A DNA stretch of 64,000 nt from Oscillospiraceae bacterium (GTDB lineage Bacteria; Bacillota; Clostridia; Oscillospirales; Oscillospiraceae), in contig CADBCV010000002.1 in the NCBI GenBank assembly GCA_902793285.1, positions 62,001 through 126,000 on the forward strand, given 5' to 3'. Below the pieces are notes generated by a model that had not been told where the DNA came from, did not search any database, and was given only the letters and a program-made list of their open reading frames with translations. This document shows positions 27,105-36,792 of this stretch, in pieces (the stretch's first letter is position 1; each line of letters opens with the position of its first letter). A program made the position numbers and the translations under genes.

Positions 27105-29357
27105 GTGCCCGGGACGGTGGCAAGGATCGCGGTCTCCGCCGCGACCTACTGGCTCGATAAGCCCTATGATTATCTAGTCCCGCCCGAGATGGCGGACAGG
27201 GCCCTCCCCGGGATGCGGGTGCATGTCCCGTTTTCCAGGGGCAACCGCCGCACGGAGGGCGTGATCCTCGCCCTCATTGAGGAGAGCCGCTATGACAAGC
27301 AGCTCAAGCCCATCCTGGCCCTCCTGGATGAGGAGCCGATCCTGACCCCGGAGCAGTTGAAGCTCGCCTATTTTATGCGGGAGCGCTTTTTCTGCACCGT
27401 CTATGACGCCATCCGCGCCATGCTCCCCGTGGGTCTCTGGTTTGACGAGGAGGGGAGACGCCGCGCAAAGGACAGCAGCATCGAGATGGCCCGCCTCGCC
27501 ATCGCGCCGGAGGAGGCTGAGATCCTGCGGGACGCAAAGCGGATGCGCTCGCCCGGCCAGGCCGCCATTCTGGAGCAGCTTTGCGCCTTTGAGTGCATCC
27601 CGAGCCATGATCTGCTCCTGCACACCGGCACGAAGCGCCCCACGCTCAAGGCCCTCCAGAAGGCCGGCGCGGTGGAGCTCTATCAGAAGGAAGCCTACCG
27701 CCGCCCCCAGATCCATGTGGGGGAGACTGAGCCGCTTCCGACGCTCTCGCCGGAGCAGGAGCGGGTCTTCGAGGGGATCGAAGCCCTCACGCAGACGGAC
27801 AGGGCCGGCGCGGCCCTTCTCTTCGGGGTGACCGGCAGCGGGAAAACCAGCGTCTATATCCATCTCATCGCTGGAGCGCTCAAGCGCGGCCGCGCCGTCA
27901 TCCTCCTCGTGCCGGAAATCGCCCTTACCCCGCAGATGATCCAGACCTTTTCCTCCCACTTCGGGGATGAGGTGGCCGTTTTGCACAGCAGCCTCTCCGT
28001 GGGGGAGCGCTATGACGAGTGGAAGCGCGTGAAAAACGGGAAGGCGCGCGTCGTTATCGGCACGCGCAGCGCCGTCTTCGCGCCGACGCCCGCCCTCGGC
28101 CTCATCATCATCGACGAGGAGCAGGAGGAGACCTATAAATCCGAAAACATCCCCCGCTATCACGCGCGCGACGTGGCAAAATACCGCTGCACGCAGGCGG
28201 GCTGCCTGCTCCTGCTCGGCTCCGCCACGCCAGACATCGTCAGTATGCACAGCGCGGAGACGGGGAAGTACGCCTTCTTCGAGCTGAAAAACCGCTATAA
28301 CGCGCAGGATCTGCCCGCGGTCGAGATCGTCGACATGAAGCGGGAGCTCCGCCGCGGCAACAGCGGCAGCATCAGCGGCGTCCTGCAGCGGGAGATTCAG
28401 AAGAACATCGACCGCGGCGAGCAGAGCATCCTCTTCATCAACCGCCGCGGCGCCAACCGCTTCATAAGCTGCGGCGAGTGCGGCTATGTCTACAAGTGCC
28501 CGCGCTGCAGCGTATCCCTGACCTACCACAGCACAAACCGCCGCCTTCTCTGCCACTACTGCGGCTACTCCCAGCGCCCGGACGAGAGCTGCCCGGACTG
28601 CGGGGGCGCGCTTCGCTATATCGGCGTCGGCACCCAGGCGGTGGAGACGGAGCTGCAGGAGCTCTTTCCGGGCACCCGGGTTCTGCGCATGGACGCGGAC
28701 TCCGTCGCCCCCGCGGGCTCGCACGAAAAGCTCCTGGACGAGTTTCGGCGCGAAAACATCCCGATCCTCGTCGGCACGCAGATGGTCACGAAGGGGCTGA
28801 ATTTTGAAAACGTCACCCTCGTGGGCGTCATCTCCGCGGACCAGAGCCTCTATGCCGGCAGCTACCGGGCGGGGGAGCGCAGCTTCTCCCTCATGACCCA
28901 GGTGGTCGGCCGGAGCGGGCGCGGCCAAAAGCCCGGGCGCGCCGTGATCCAGACCTTTACGCCCGAGAACGAGATCATCGTTCAGGCGGCGGGCCAGGAC
29001 TATCCCGCCTTCTACCGCTCGGAGCTGGAGCTTCGCAGGCTCCAGCACACCCCGCCCTTTTCCGTGCTCCTCTCCGTCACGGTCTCCGGCATGAATGAGG
29101 AGCATGTTTACCGCGCCTGCCGCATGATCCGACAGCGGCTGGACGATCTTGCGCTCCCCGGCCCGGAGACTGAGATCCTGGGCCCCGCCCCGCTTGCGGT
29201 GGTGAAGGTCAACAACCGCTACCGCTACCGGGTGATGATCCACGGCGGGGAGAACACGGGCCTTCGCGCTTACGTCGCCGGCGTTGTGATGGAGTTTTGC
29301 CGGGACAAGCGCTTTTCAGACCTCTCGATTTACGCGGACAATGATCCCAACGACTGA
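27105..29357 (+). CDS. priA: Primosomal replication-restart helicase PriA
   Basis: 750 residues. N-terminal DNA-binding domain, then a DEAD-like helicase: 'FGVTGSGKTSVYIH' near 241, 'DEEQEETYK', and eight cysteines forming the two zinc sites ('CGECGYVYKCPRC' and 'CHYCG...CPDCGG'). The C-terminal domain is complete. The GTG at 27105 follows GGGAGG by 8 nt, so it is preferred to a GTG at 27099 or an ATG at 27075. coaBC, usual between rpoZ and priA, is missing. Confidence 0.94.
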   Translation: MPGTVARIAVSAATYWLDKPYDYLVPPEMADRALPGMRVHVPFSRGNRRTEGVILALIEESRYDKQLKPILALLDEEPILTPEQLKLAYFMRERFFCTVYDAIRAMLPVGLWFDEEGRRRAKDSSIEMARLAIAPEEAEILRDAKRMRSPGQAAILEQLCAFECIPSHDLLLHTGTKRPTLKALQKAGAVELYQKEAYRRPQIHVGETEPLPTLSPEQERVFEGIEALTQTDRAGAALLFGVTGSGKTSVYIHLIAGALKRGRAVILLVPEIALTPQMIQTFSSHFGDEVAVLHSSLSVGERYDEWKRVKNGKARVVIGTRSAVFAPTPALGLIIIDEEQEETYKSENIPRYHARDVAKYRCTQAGCLLLLGSATPDIVSMHSAETGKYAFFELKNRYNAQDLPAVEIVDMKRELRRGNSGSISGVLQREIQKNIDRGEQSILFINRRGANRFISCGECGYVYKCPRCSVSLTYHSTNRRLLCHYCGYSQRPDESCPDCGGALRYIGVGTQAVETELQELFPGTRVLRMDADSVAPAGSHEKLLDEFRRENIPILVGTQMVTKGLNFENVTLVGVISADQSLYAGSYRAGERSFSLMTQVVGRSGRGQKPGRAVIQTFTPENEIIVQAAGQDYPAFYRSELELRRLQHTPPFSVLLSVTVSGMNEEHVYRACRMIRQRLDDLALPGPETEILGPAPLAVVKVNNRYRYRVMIHGGENTGLRAYVAGVVMEFCRDKRFSDLSIYADNDPND

Positions 29358-29375
29358 AACAGATTGGAGATAAAC

Positions 29376-29882
29376 ATGGCACGCAGAAACATTCTCACCA
29401 AGGAGGACCCGGCGCTGTATAAAAAGTGCCGCCCCGTGACGGAGTTCAATCCGAGACTCCACCAGCTTCTGGACGATATGAAGGAGACCCTCTCCCAGGA
29501 AAACGGCGTCGGTCTCGCAGCGCCCCAGGTGGGCGTCCTGCGCCGCGTCGTGATCGTGCTCGAGACCAATGTGCCCGAGGGCGAGGAGGAGTACATGATC
29601 GAGCTTGTGAACCCCGAGATCATCGAGTCCTCCGGGGAGCAGTTCGGGGCCGAGGGCTGCCTTTCCGTCCCGGAGGAGTACGGCCTGGTGAGACGGCCGA
29701 TGCACGTCAAAGTCCGCGCCCAGGACCGCAACGGCGAAAGCTTCGAGGTCGAGGGCGAGGGCCTCACGGCGCGCTGCTTCTGCCATGAGATCGACCATCT
29801 CGAGGGCATCATCTTTACCTCCAAGTGTGAGCGGATGCTGACAAAGGAAGAGCTGGAATCCGGCGATTTTGAAGAAGAGTGA
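29376..29882 (+). CDS. def: Peptide deformylase
   Basis: 168 residues. The three active-site motifs are intact: 'GVGLAAPQVG', 'EGCLSVPE' and 'CHEIDHLEG'. It removes the formyl group from nascent N-terminal Met. ATG at 29376 with TTGGAG upstream. fmt follows after 13 nt, the standard def-fmt pair. Confidence 0.97.
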   Translation: MARRNILTKEDPALYKKCRPVTEFNPRLHQLLDDMKETLSQENGVGLAAPQVGVLRRVVIVLETNVPEGEEEYMIELVNPEIIESSGEQFGAEGCLSVPEEYGLVRRPMHVKVRAQDRNGESFEVEGEGLTARCFCHEIDHLEGIIFTSKCERMLTKEELESGDFEEE

Positions 29883-29895
29883 GGGCGGTGTGCCG

Positions 29896-30831
29896 ATGCG
29901 CGTCGTGTTTATGGGCACGCCGGATTTCGCGGCGGCCTCGCTGAAAAAGCTGATCGAGGAAAAATTTGACATTGCGGGCGTCTTCACCCAGCCGGACAAG
30001 CCCAAGGGCCGCGGCATGGAGATGAGCTTTTCGCCGGTGAAGGAGCTCGCCCTCAAAAACGCTCTCCCGGTCTACCAGCCGGAGAAGATGCGGGACGGGG
30101 CCGCGCTCGAGATCCTGCGGCAGCTCCGCCCCGATATCCTGGTCGTGGTGGCCTACGGGCGCATCCTGCCGGATGAGATCCTGGCCCTCCCAAAGTACGG
30201 CGCGGTGAACGTCCACGGCTCGCTCCTCCCGCGGTACCGGGGCGCGGCCCCCATCCAGTGGGCGGTTTTGAACGGGGACAAGACCACCGGCGTCACCACC
30301 ATGTACCTCGCCCACGATATGGACGCGGGGGACATCATCTATAGCGAGGAGACCGCGATCGGTGAGTTTGAGACCGCCGGCGAGCTCTTCGACCGCCTCA
30401 TGCTCATGGGGGCGGAGCTTTTGGTAAAAACCCTGCGGGCCATAGACGCCGGCACCGCGCCGCGCACCCCGCAGGATCACACAAAGGCCACCTATGTCAA
30501 AATGCTGGATAAATCCATCTGCCCCATAGACTGGAACAGAACCCCGCGCGAGATCGTCAAGCACATATACGGCCTGCAGCCCTGGCCCGTCGCGACCGCA
30601 GAGCTCGAGGCCGGGAAGACCGTGCGCGTCTTTGCCGCCGCCTATTCCGATACCCGCACGGACTATGCCCCGGGCACTGTCGTGAACGCCGGAAAAACCG
30701 GGATCGAAGTGGCCTGCGCCGGGGGGGAGACGGTATTGATCACCGAGCTTCAGGCCCCGGGCAAAAAGCGTATGCGCGCGGAGGATTTTCTGCGCGGCAA
30801 CAGACTCACGCTCCCATGGGAAAAGAAGTGA
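29896..30831 (+). CDS. fmt: Methionyl-tRNA formyltransferase
   Basis: 311 residues. 'VVFMGTPDFAAASL' and 'QPDKPKGRG' at the N-terminus, 'NVHGSLLPRYRGAAPIQWA' as folate/formyl motif, and an OB-fold C-terminus. It formylates initiator Met-tRNA. It overlaps rsmB by 16 nt. Confidence 0.97.
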   Translation: MRVVFMGTPDFAAASLKKLIEEKFDIAGVFTQPDKPKGRGMEMSFSPVKELALKNALPVYQPEKMRDGAALEILRQLRPDILVVVAYGRILPDEILALPKYGAVNVHGSLLPRYRGAAPIQWAVLNGDKTTGVTTMYLAHDMDAGDIIYSEETAIGEFETAGELFDRLMLMGAELLVKTLRAIDAGTAPRTPQDHTKATYVKMLDKSICPIDWNRTPREIVKHIYGLQPWPVATAELEAGKTVRVFAAAYSDTRTDYAPGTVVNAGKTGIEVACAGGETVLITELQAPGKKRMRAEDFLRGNRLTLPWEKK

Positions 30832-32132
30832 ACGCCCGCTCGGCGGCGCTCGAGGCGCTCACGCGCTGCCGGCGCGACGGGGCCTGGTCGGGGGATGCGC
30901 TCGACGGCATCTTAAAGCGCGGCGGGCTGGATCGGCGCGACGCGGCGCTCGCCTCCAGGCTCTGCCTAGGCGTGCTGCAAAACGACAGGCTCTGCGATTT
31001 TTACATTGACAGCTACTGCCATACAAAGCTCGAACCCCCGGTGCGGGACATTCTGCGCCTCGGGGTCTATCAGCTTTTGTTTCTCGACCGCGTCCCCGCG
31101 CGCGCCGCGGTGGGGGAGACGGTGGAGCTCTGCGCCGCCAAGGGGCTCCGGCGCGCCTCCGGCCTTGTGAACGCCGTCCTACGCCGCGTCGCGGAGAACA
31201 GGGACGCCCTGCCGGAGATCCCGGGCGAGGGGAGCGCTGAATACCTCTCCATCCGCTGGAGCCACCCCGAATGGCTCTGCGACTATCTGATCGAAAAGAA
31301 AGGCTATGCCTTCGCGGAAGCCTTTTTGAAAGAGAACAACGATCCCCCGAAGCTCTGTCTCCAGGTCAACACCCTGAAAGGGAGCACGGAGGACTATACC
31401 CGCGCACTCTCAGAGGCGGGGATCCCGTACCGCGCGCTGACACCGGACGGCTGCGTGGAGCTCGAGGGGGGCCTTGCCTCCGGGCTGCCCGGATATGCGG
31501 AGGGGCTCTTCTACATCCAGGACAGGGCCGCCCGCCTGACCGTGGAGATCGCGGCGCCCGAGAGCGGGATGCGTGTCCTCGACGCCTGCGCCTGCCCCGG
31601 CGGGAAGAGCTTTGCCGCCGCCATCCGCATGGAAAACCGGGGCGGCATCCTCTCCTGCGACATCCACGCGAAGAAGCTCCGCATCCTCGCGGAGGGGGCG
31701 GCCCGTCTCGGCCTTGCGTGCATCGAGACAAGGGCCATGGACGCGCGGGAATTTGACCCGGCCCTCAGAGAGGGCTTTGACCTCGTGATCGCGGACGCGC
31801 CCTGCTCGGGCTTCGGCGTGATCGCCAAAAAGCCGGAGATCCGGCATAAGGATCGGGAGAGCCTGCAAAGCCTTCCCGAGATCCAGGGCGCGATCCTGGA
31901 TAATCTCTCCCGCTATGTAAAACCCGGCGGTAAGCTTCTCTACTCCACCTGCACGATCTTTGAGGAGGAGAATGAGGGCGTCGCGCGCGCCTTCCTGCAA
32001 AAACACGCTGACTACCGCGCGGAGGATTTCTCCCTCTGCGGCATCGAGAGCCGGGACGGCATGTACACGTTCTGGCCCCATATAGACGGAACGGACGGCT
32101 TCTTTGCCGCCAAATTCAGAAGGATCGGCTGA
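30816..32132 (+). CDS. rsmB: 16S rRNA m5C967 methyltransferase RsmB
   Basis: 438 residues. An N-terminal NusB-like RNA-binding domain (to about 140) is followed by a SAM methyltransferase domain: 'DACACPGGKS' SAM loop, 'DAPCSG' with its cysteine, and 'STCTIFEEENE' with the catalytic cysteine. The start could also be a GTG 12 nt downstream ('VNARSAAL'), where the conserved part begins. Confidence 0.93.
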   Translation: MGKEVNARSAALEALTRCRRDGAWSGDALDGILKRGGLDRRDAALASRLCLGVLQNDRLCDFYIDSYCHTKLEPPVRDILRLGVYQLLFLDRVPARAAVGETVELCAAKGLRRASGLVNAVLRRVAENRDALPEIPGEGSAEYLSIRWSHPEWLCDYLIEKKGYAFAEAFLKENNDPPKLCLQVNTLKGSTEDYTRALSEAGIPYRALTPDGCVELEGGLASGLPGYAEGLFYIQDRAARLTVEIAAPESGMRVLDACACPGGKSFAAAIRMENRGGILSCDIHAKKLRILAEGAARLGLACIETRAMDAREFDPALREGFDLVIADAPCSGFGVIAKKPEIRHKDRESLQSLPEIQGAILDNLSRYVKPGGKLLYSTCTIFEEENEGVARAFLQKHADYRAEDFSLCGIESRDGMYTFWPHIDGTDGFFAAKFRRIG

Positions 32133-32139
32133 ACGGACC

Positions 32140-33204
32140 ATGGAAGAGAACGTGAAAAAAGATATCCTGTCCCTCCTGCCGGAGGAGCTGGAGGCGGAGC
32201 TTGCCCTGATGGGGGAGCCGAAGTTTCGCGCCGCCCAGATTTTCCAGTGGCTTGGCCGCGGCGTGCGGAGCTTCGAGGGCATGAGCAATCTCTCGAAGGA
32301 CCTGCGCGCAAAATTAAACGACGTTTTCTTCCTCTATGAGCCGAAGGTCCTGAGCAAACAGGTCTCCGCCATCGACGGGACCATCAAATACCTCTGGGAG
32401 CTCTCGGACGGCAACGCGGTCGAGACCGTGGTCATGAGCTATCAGCACGGCAACACCGTCTGCGTCTCCTCCCAGGTCGGGTGCAGGCAGGGCTGCGCCT
32501 TCTGCGCGTCCACCATCGGGGGCCTCGTGCGGAACCTGCGCGCCTCGGAGATTCTGGATGAGGTGCTCTTTTCCGAGCGCGACTCCGGCAAGAAGATCTC
32601 CAACATCGTGCTCATGGGCATCGGGGAGCCGCTGGATAACTTTGACAATGTCATGCGCTTTCTGGAGCTTGTCAATCACCCCAAGGGCATGAACATCGGG
32701 ATGCGGCATATCTCCCTGTCCACCTGCGGGCTCATCGAGCGCTTTGATGAGCTTGCGGCCAGAAATCTCCAGCTCACGCTCTCGGTCTCCCTCCACGCAC
32801 CGGACGATGAGACCCGCTCCCGCATCATGCCCGCAAACCGCGGCAGGGGCGTTGAAAACCTGATTGCCGCCTGCAAAGACTACTATGAGAAGACCGGGCG
32901 GCGCATCTCCTTTGAGTACGCCATGATCGACGGCGTGAACGACACGCCGGAGCACGCGCGCCTTTTGGCAAAGCACGCGCGGGCGGTTTCGGCGCATGTG
33001 AACCTCATCCCCCTGAACCATGTGGAGGAGCGGCAGTTTCAGCCCTCCACGCCGGCGCATCTCAAGCGCTTTATCAAGCTCCTCGAGGACAGCGGCGTGA
33101 ACGTCACGGTCCGCCGCAGGCTCGGCAGCGATGTGGACGCCTCCTGCGGCCAGCTCAGGCGGAAGATCGAAAAAAGCAGAAAGGAAGGACAGGGACCTGC
33201 ATGA
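32140..33204 (+). CDS. rlmN: 23S rRNA/tRNA m2A methyltransferase RlmN
   Basis: 354 residues. Radical-SAM cluster motif 'CRQGCAFC' near 119-126, 'GEPLDNFDNV', and the C-terminal mechanistic cysteine in 'GSDVDASCGQLR'. It methylates A2503 of 23S rRNA. Overlaps the phosphatase gene in ATGA. Confidence 0.96.
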   Translation: MEENVKKDILSLLPEELEAELALMGEPKFRAAQIFQWLGRGVRSFEGMSNLSKDLRAKLNDVFFLYEPKVLSKQVSAIDGTIKYLWELSDGNAVETVVMSYQHGNTVCVSSQVGCRQGCAFCASTIGGLVRNLRASEILDEVLFSERDSGKKISNIVLMGIGEPLDNFDNVMRFLELVNHPKGMNIGMRHISLSTCGLIERFDELAARNLQLTLSVSLHAPDDETRSRIMPANRGRGVENLIAACKDYYEKTGRRISFEYAMIDGVNDTPEHARLLAKHARAVSAHVNLIPLNHVEERQFQPSTPAHLKRFIKLLEDSGVNVTVRRRLGSDVDASCGQLRRKIEKSRKEGQGPA

Positions 33205-33947
33205 AGAGCTTCGGCCTTACCGACAAGGGCGCCATCCGCAAGGACAACCAGGACTGCTTCATCCTGGAAAAGTGTGACGCCAAAAACTGCCTCATCGCCG
33301 CGCTCTGCGACGGGATGGGCGGCGCGAAGGCCGGCGGCATCGCAAGCCAGCTCTCCAACAAGGCCTTTGTCTCCTACATTTATCTGAAGCTGAGCTCGCG
33401 CCTTGCGCGGAATGTCGATTATCAAAAAATCCTGGAGGACGCCTGTGCCGAGGCAAACGGCGTCTCCTATGAATACTCCCACTTCGGCGATGAATTTGAC
33501 GGCATGGGCACCACCATCGTGGGCGGCGTGATTAAAAACAACGGGAATGGGCATATTATCAACGTGGGCGACAGCCGTGCCTACCTCATCTCCCGCCGCG
33601 CCTCCGCCATCCGGCAGATCACGCGCGACCACTCTCTCGTGGAGGAGCTGATGGAGGCCGGCGCCATCACGGCCGAGCAGGCGCGCAGCCACCCGCAGAA
33701 GAACGTCATTACCCGGGCCCTCGGCTCTGACGCGCGGGTGGAGTGCGACTATTTCACCTTCACGCTCCAGCCCGGCGATCTGCTGCTTTTGTGCTCAGAC
33801 GGGCTTTCCAACATCGTCTCGGATCTGGAGATGCTGGAGTGCGCCAAGGAATACCGTGAGCCGGAGACCCTCTGCCGCGCGCTCATGAGCAAGGCCCTCA
33901 ACCGCGGGGCACGGGACAATGTGACGATCGTGGCCGTCATGCGCTGA
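33201..33947 (+). CDS. prpC: PP2C-family serine/threonine phosphatase (PrpC/Stp)
   Basis: 248 residues. Metal-binding motifs 'RKDNQDC', 'LCDGMGGAKAGG', 'VGDSRAYL' and 'DNVTIVAV' are all present. It reverses phosphorylation by the PASTA kinase encoded 28 nt downstream, a conserved Firmicutes pair that controls cell-wall growth and germination. Confidence 0.95.
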   Translation: MKSFGLTDKGAIRKDNQDCFILEKCDAKNCLIAALCDGMGGAKAGGIASQLSNKAFVSYIYLKLSSRLARNVDYQKILEDACAEANGVSYEYSHFGDEFDGMGTTIVGGVIKNNGNGHIINVGDSRAYLISRRASAIRQITRDHSLVEELMEAGAITAEQARSHPQKNVITRALGSDARVECDYFTFTLQPGDLLLLCSDGLSNIVSDLEMLECAKEYREPETLCRALMSKALNRGARDNVTIVAVMR

Positions 33948-33975
33948 GGGGCAAGCTCCCGGATCGGAGAACTGT

Positions 33976-35655
33976 ATGGACAACAAGGATAAGTATATAG
34001 GCATGGTCTTCGACGATCGCTATGAGATCCAGAGTCTCATCGGCGAGGGGGGGATGTCCGTCGTCTACAGGGCGCGGGATCTGCGCCTCAACCGCAGCGT
34101 CGCCGTCAAGATCATGCGCGATGAGATGGCCGCGGATGAGGATTTCCGCCGCAGCTTCTGCGCCGAGGCGCACGCCGTCGCCATGCTTTCCAATCCGAAT
34201 ATTGTGGCCGTCTATGACGTGAGCCACAGCGATGATATTGAATACATAGTCATGGAGCTTGTAGACGGTATCACCCTGCGGCAGTATATGGACCGGCGCG
34301 GAAAGCTCCAGTGGCGGGAGGTGCTGCACTTCACGCGGCAGATCGCCCGCGCGCTCTCCCACGCCCATGAGCGGGGCATCATCCACCGGGACATCAAGCC
34401 TCAGAACATCATGATGCTGCGCGACGGCACCGTGAAGGTGGAGGATTTCGGCATCGCGGCCCTCGAGAACGAGGCTTATGAAAATGACGGCCAGGCCATC
34501 GGCTCCATCCACTATATCGCGCCGGAGCAGGCGCGGGGGGAGCTGCCGGACGCAAGGAGCGACCTCTACTCCCTTGGCATCGTCATGTATGAGATGCTGA
34601 CTGCCCAGAAGCCCTATGAGGGGGACACGATCGCCGAGATCGCCGTCAAGCACATGAACGCCGTCGCGACAGCGCCGCACGAGCTTGCCGAGAACGTCCC
34701 GCCGGAGCTTGAGCGCATCACCATGAAGGCCATGTGCGCCGATATCGAACAGCGCTACCAGAGCGCGGAGGAGCTGCTGGAGGATCTGGAGCATTTCTCC
34801 CGGGAGCAGCTCAAGCCCGCGGAGCCCGAGGAAAAGCCCCTGGAGAACCCCGCCGTCATGCCCATCCGCTCCGTCAGCGAGATGAGCAGGGAGCGCTTCC
34901 TTCTCCGCCACCGCAGGGCGCGGCGCGTCACCTTCCTGCTGGGGAGCTTCGGGGCCCTGGGGCTCTGCGTTGTGATGTTCGTCTTCATGTGGAACTTCTG
35001 GCTCCGGGACGTCTTCGCCCCGGCGGAGCGCACGAGCCTTCCGAATTTCGTCGGCAGCGACTACCAGAAGGTCCTCGACAATGCGGAGCTTGCCTCCCTC
35101 TACAGCTTCGATATCGTCTATGTCATCAATACCGACACCGAGAGCGGAACGGTCCTCTCCCAGAACCCGGACCCCGGGCGCAGCATGATGATCACGCCGG
35201 ACGGGATCAAGGTGGTCCTCTCGGTCAGCACGGGCAAGGTCTTCAACGCCGTGCCGGATGTCATCAATCTCGACTACCGCGAGGCGAAGACCCGCCTGCA
35301 GAAGGCGGGCTTCATCGTCGATATCGAAAACGCCACCTCCGACAGCGTCACGAAGGACTATGTCATGAGCACAAGCCCCATGGCCGGGGAGCAGATGAGC
35401 TCCGGCTCGACCGTGTATGTGGTCGTGAGCACCGGCCCGCAGACGAGCTATATCCGGATGCCGAACGTCATCGGCCTTTCCGAGGAGGCCGCCATCACAA
35501 GACTTGAGAGCGCCGGCCTGAGCTACGGCGGCTCCGACCGCGTCTACAGCGACGTGGACCCCGGCACCGTCATCGGTCAGAGCGCCGACGCCTTTACGGA
35601 AATCGAGGAGCACGCGAAGATCTATCTCAAGATCTCTCTGGGGCCTCAGGAATAG
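33976..35655 (+). CDS. prkC: PASTA-domain serine/threonine kinase (PrkC/Stk)
   Basis: 559 residues. Kinase domain 10-275: glycine loop 'IGEGGMSVVYRA', catalytic 'HRDIKPQN' near 137, 'EDFGIA' activation segment. A basic juxtamembrane stretch leads to one membrane helix (about 315-335), then three extracellular PASTA domains (about 355-420, 422-490, 492-558) that sense peptidoglycan or lipid II. The DFG aspartate is kept although the residue before it is Glu. The short number of PASTA repeats is within the family's range. Confidence 0.96.
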   Translation: MDNKDKYIGMVFDDRYEIQSLIGEGGMSVVYRARDLRLNRSVAVKIMRDEMAADEDFRRSFCAEAHAVAMLSNPNIVAVYDVSHSDDIEYIVMELVDGITLRQYMDRRGKLQWREVLHFTRQIARALSHAHERGIIHRDIKPQNIMMLRDGTVKVEDFGIAALENEAYENDGQAIGSIHYIAPEQARGELPDARSDLYSLGIVMYEMLTAQKPYEGDTIAEIAVKHMNAVATAPHELAENVPPELERITMKAMCADIEQRYQSAEELLEDLEHFSREQLKPAEPEEKPLENPAVMPIRSVSEMSRERFLLRHRRARRVTFLLGSFGALGLCVVMFVFMWNFWLRDVFAPAERTSLPNFVGSDYQKVLDNAELASLYSFDIVYVINTDTESGTVLSQNPDPGRSMMITPDGIKVVLSVSTGKVFNAVPDVINLDYREAKTRLQKAGFIVDIENATSDSVTKDYVMSTSPMAGEQMSSGSTVYVVVSTGPQTSYIRMPNVIGLSEEAAITRLESAGLSYGGSDRVYSDVDPGTVIGQSADAFTEIEEHAKIYLKISLGPQE

Positions 35656-35669
35656 GAGCCTTCCGGCAC

Positions 35670-36551
35670 ATGGTTGAAGGAATCATTGTCAAAGCGCTCA
35701 GCGGCTTTTACTATGTCGCCGCCGAGGGGAAAATCATCGACTGCAAGGCCCGCGGCCGCTTCCGCCTGGACGGGAGCTCCCCGCTCGTGGGGGACCGCGT
35801 CAAGTGCAGTCTCGACGCCCAGGGCAAGGGCCGCATCGACGTGGTGGAGGAGCGCAAAAACTTCTTCATCCGCCCGGCGGTCGCGAACATCGATACCCTC
35901 GTCTTCATCGCGGCCAATGTCAATCCCGTCACGGACCCCTTCCTTGTGGACCGCTTCTCCGTCATCGCGGCGGAGGCGGGGTGTGAGCTCGTGGTCTGCG
36001 TCAACAAGACGGATCTCGACCCCGGGGATGCGCTCTATGAGATCTTCACAAAGGCGGGCTTTCCCGTCGTGCGCACGAGCGCCGAAACCGGCGCCGGGGT
36101 GGGGGAGCTGCTCTCCCGTCTGCGCGGCAAGGTCTCGGCCTTCAGCGGAAACTCCGGCGTGGGCAAGTCCAGTATCTTAAACGCGCTGCTCCCCGAGGCG
36201 CATATCAAAACCGCGGAGGTGAGCGACAAGCTCGGCCGCGGCAAACATACCACCCGGCATGTGGAGCTCTACCGCCTTCCCGGGGATACATACATCGCGG
36301 ACACCCCGGGCTTTGCCTCGCTCGATGTCACCATGACAAACGTGATCTTAAAGGAGCAGCTCCAGTACGATTTCCCGGAATTTGCCCCCTGTCTCGGGCG
36401 CTGCCGCTTTCCCGACTGCGCCCATCTCAAGGAGCCCGGCTGCGCCGTCACCGCCGCGGTCGAGGCGGGGGAGATCGGGCAGACCCGCTACCGCTCCTAT
36501 GTGCGGCTCTACGAGCTCAGCGCCCAGCACAAGTTCTGGGAGTATAAGTAA
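35670..36551 (+). CDS. rsgA: Ribosome small-subunit GTPase RsgA
   Basis: 293 residues. OB fold, then a circularly permuted GTPase: 'NKTDLD' (G4), 'GNSGVGKSSILN' (G1) and 'DTPGF' (G3). A zinc motif lies in the C-terminus ('CLGRCRFPDCAHLKEPGC'). RsgA promotes late 30S maturation. It is last of the prpC-prkC-rsgA trio; rpe and thiN, which often follow, are absent. Confidence 0.95.
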   Translation: MVEGIIVKALSGFYYVAAEGKIIDCKARGRFRLDGSSPLVGDRVKCSLDAQGKGRIDVVEERKNFFIRPAVANIDTLVFIAANVNPVTDPFLVDRFSVIAAEAGCELVVCVNKTDLDPGDALYEIFTKAGFPVVRTSAETGAGVGELLSRLRGKVSAFSGNSGVGKSSILNALLPEAHIKTAEVSDKLGRGKHTTRHVELYRLPGDTYIADTPGFASLDVTMTNVILKEQLQYDFPEFAPCLGRCRFPDCAHLKEPGCAVTAAVEAGEIGQTRYRSYVRLYELSAQHKFWEYK

Positions 36552-36567
36552 AACTGCATATCAAAAC

Positions 36568-36616
36568 CGCCTCCCGCATATGCTGTGATGAGTTCACGGC
36601 GCGGGGGGCGATTTTT
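36568..36616 (+). terminator. Hairpin after rsgA
   Basis: Arms 36568-36577 and 36601-36610 pair over 10 bp with one G-T; ATTTTT follows directly and then the ATG of the next small gene. Confidence 0.55.
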
Positions 36617-36769
36617 ATGCGCAGAGGACGGCGCTGCCTGTGGGGGATAGCCGCGGTGATCGCGGGGCTGGTCATTTTTCTCGCCCTGGTCCTGCCCGCG
36701 AAGTTCTGGTGGTTCGCGTTGGCGGCGGGGCTGATCGGATTCGGGCTGTGGGTCATGCGCTGCTGCTGA
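36617..36769 (+). CDS. 50-residue two-helix membrane peptide
   Basis: Starts MRRGRRCLW and ends RCC. A basic N-terminus precedes two hydrophobic helices (about 9-28 and 30-46). The G-rich stretch GGGGGG just upstream could be the ribosome site, though it lies inside the right arm of the rsgA terminator hairpin. I do not recognise a named family; the position directly before spoVM suggests a sporulation or membrane role, which is inference. Confidence 0.55.
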   Translation: MRRGRRCLWGIAAVIAGLVIFLALVLPAKFWWFALAAGLIGFGLWVMRCC

Positions 36770-36792
36770 TCGAATTTGGAAAGGAGAGGGCG

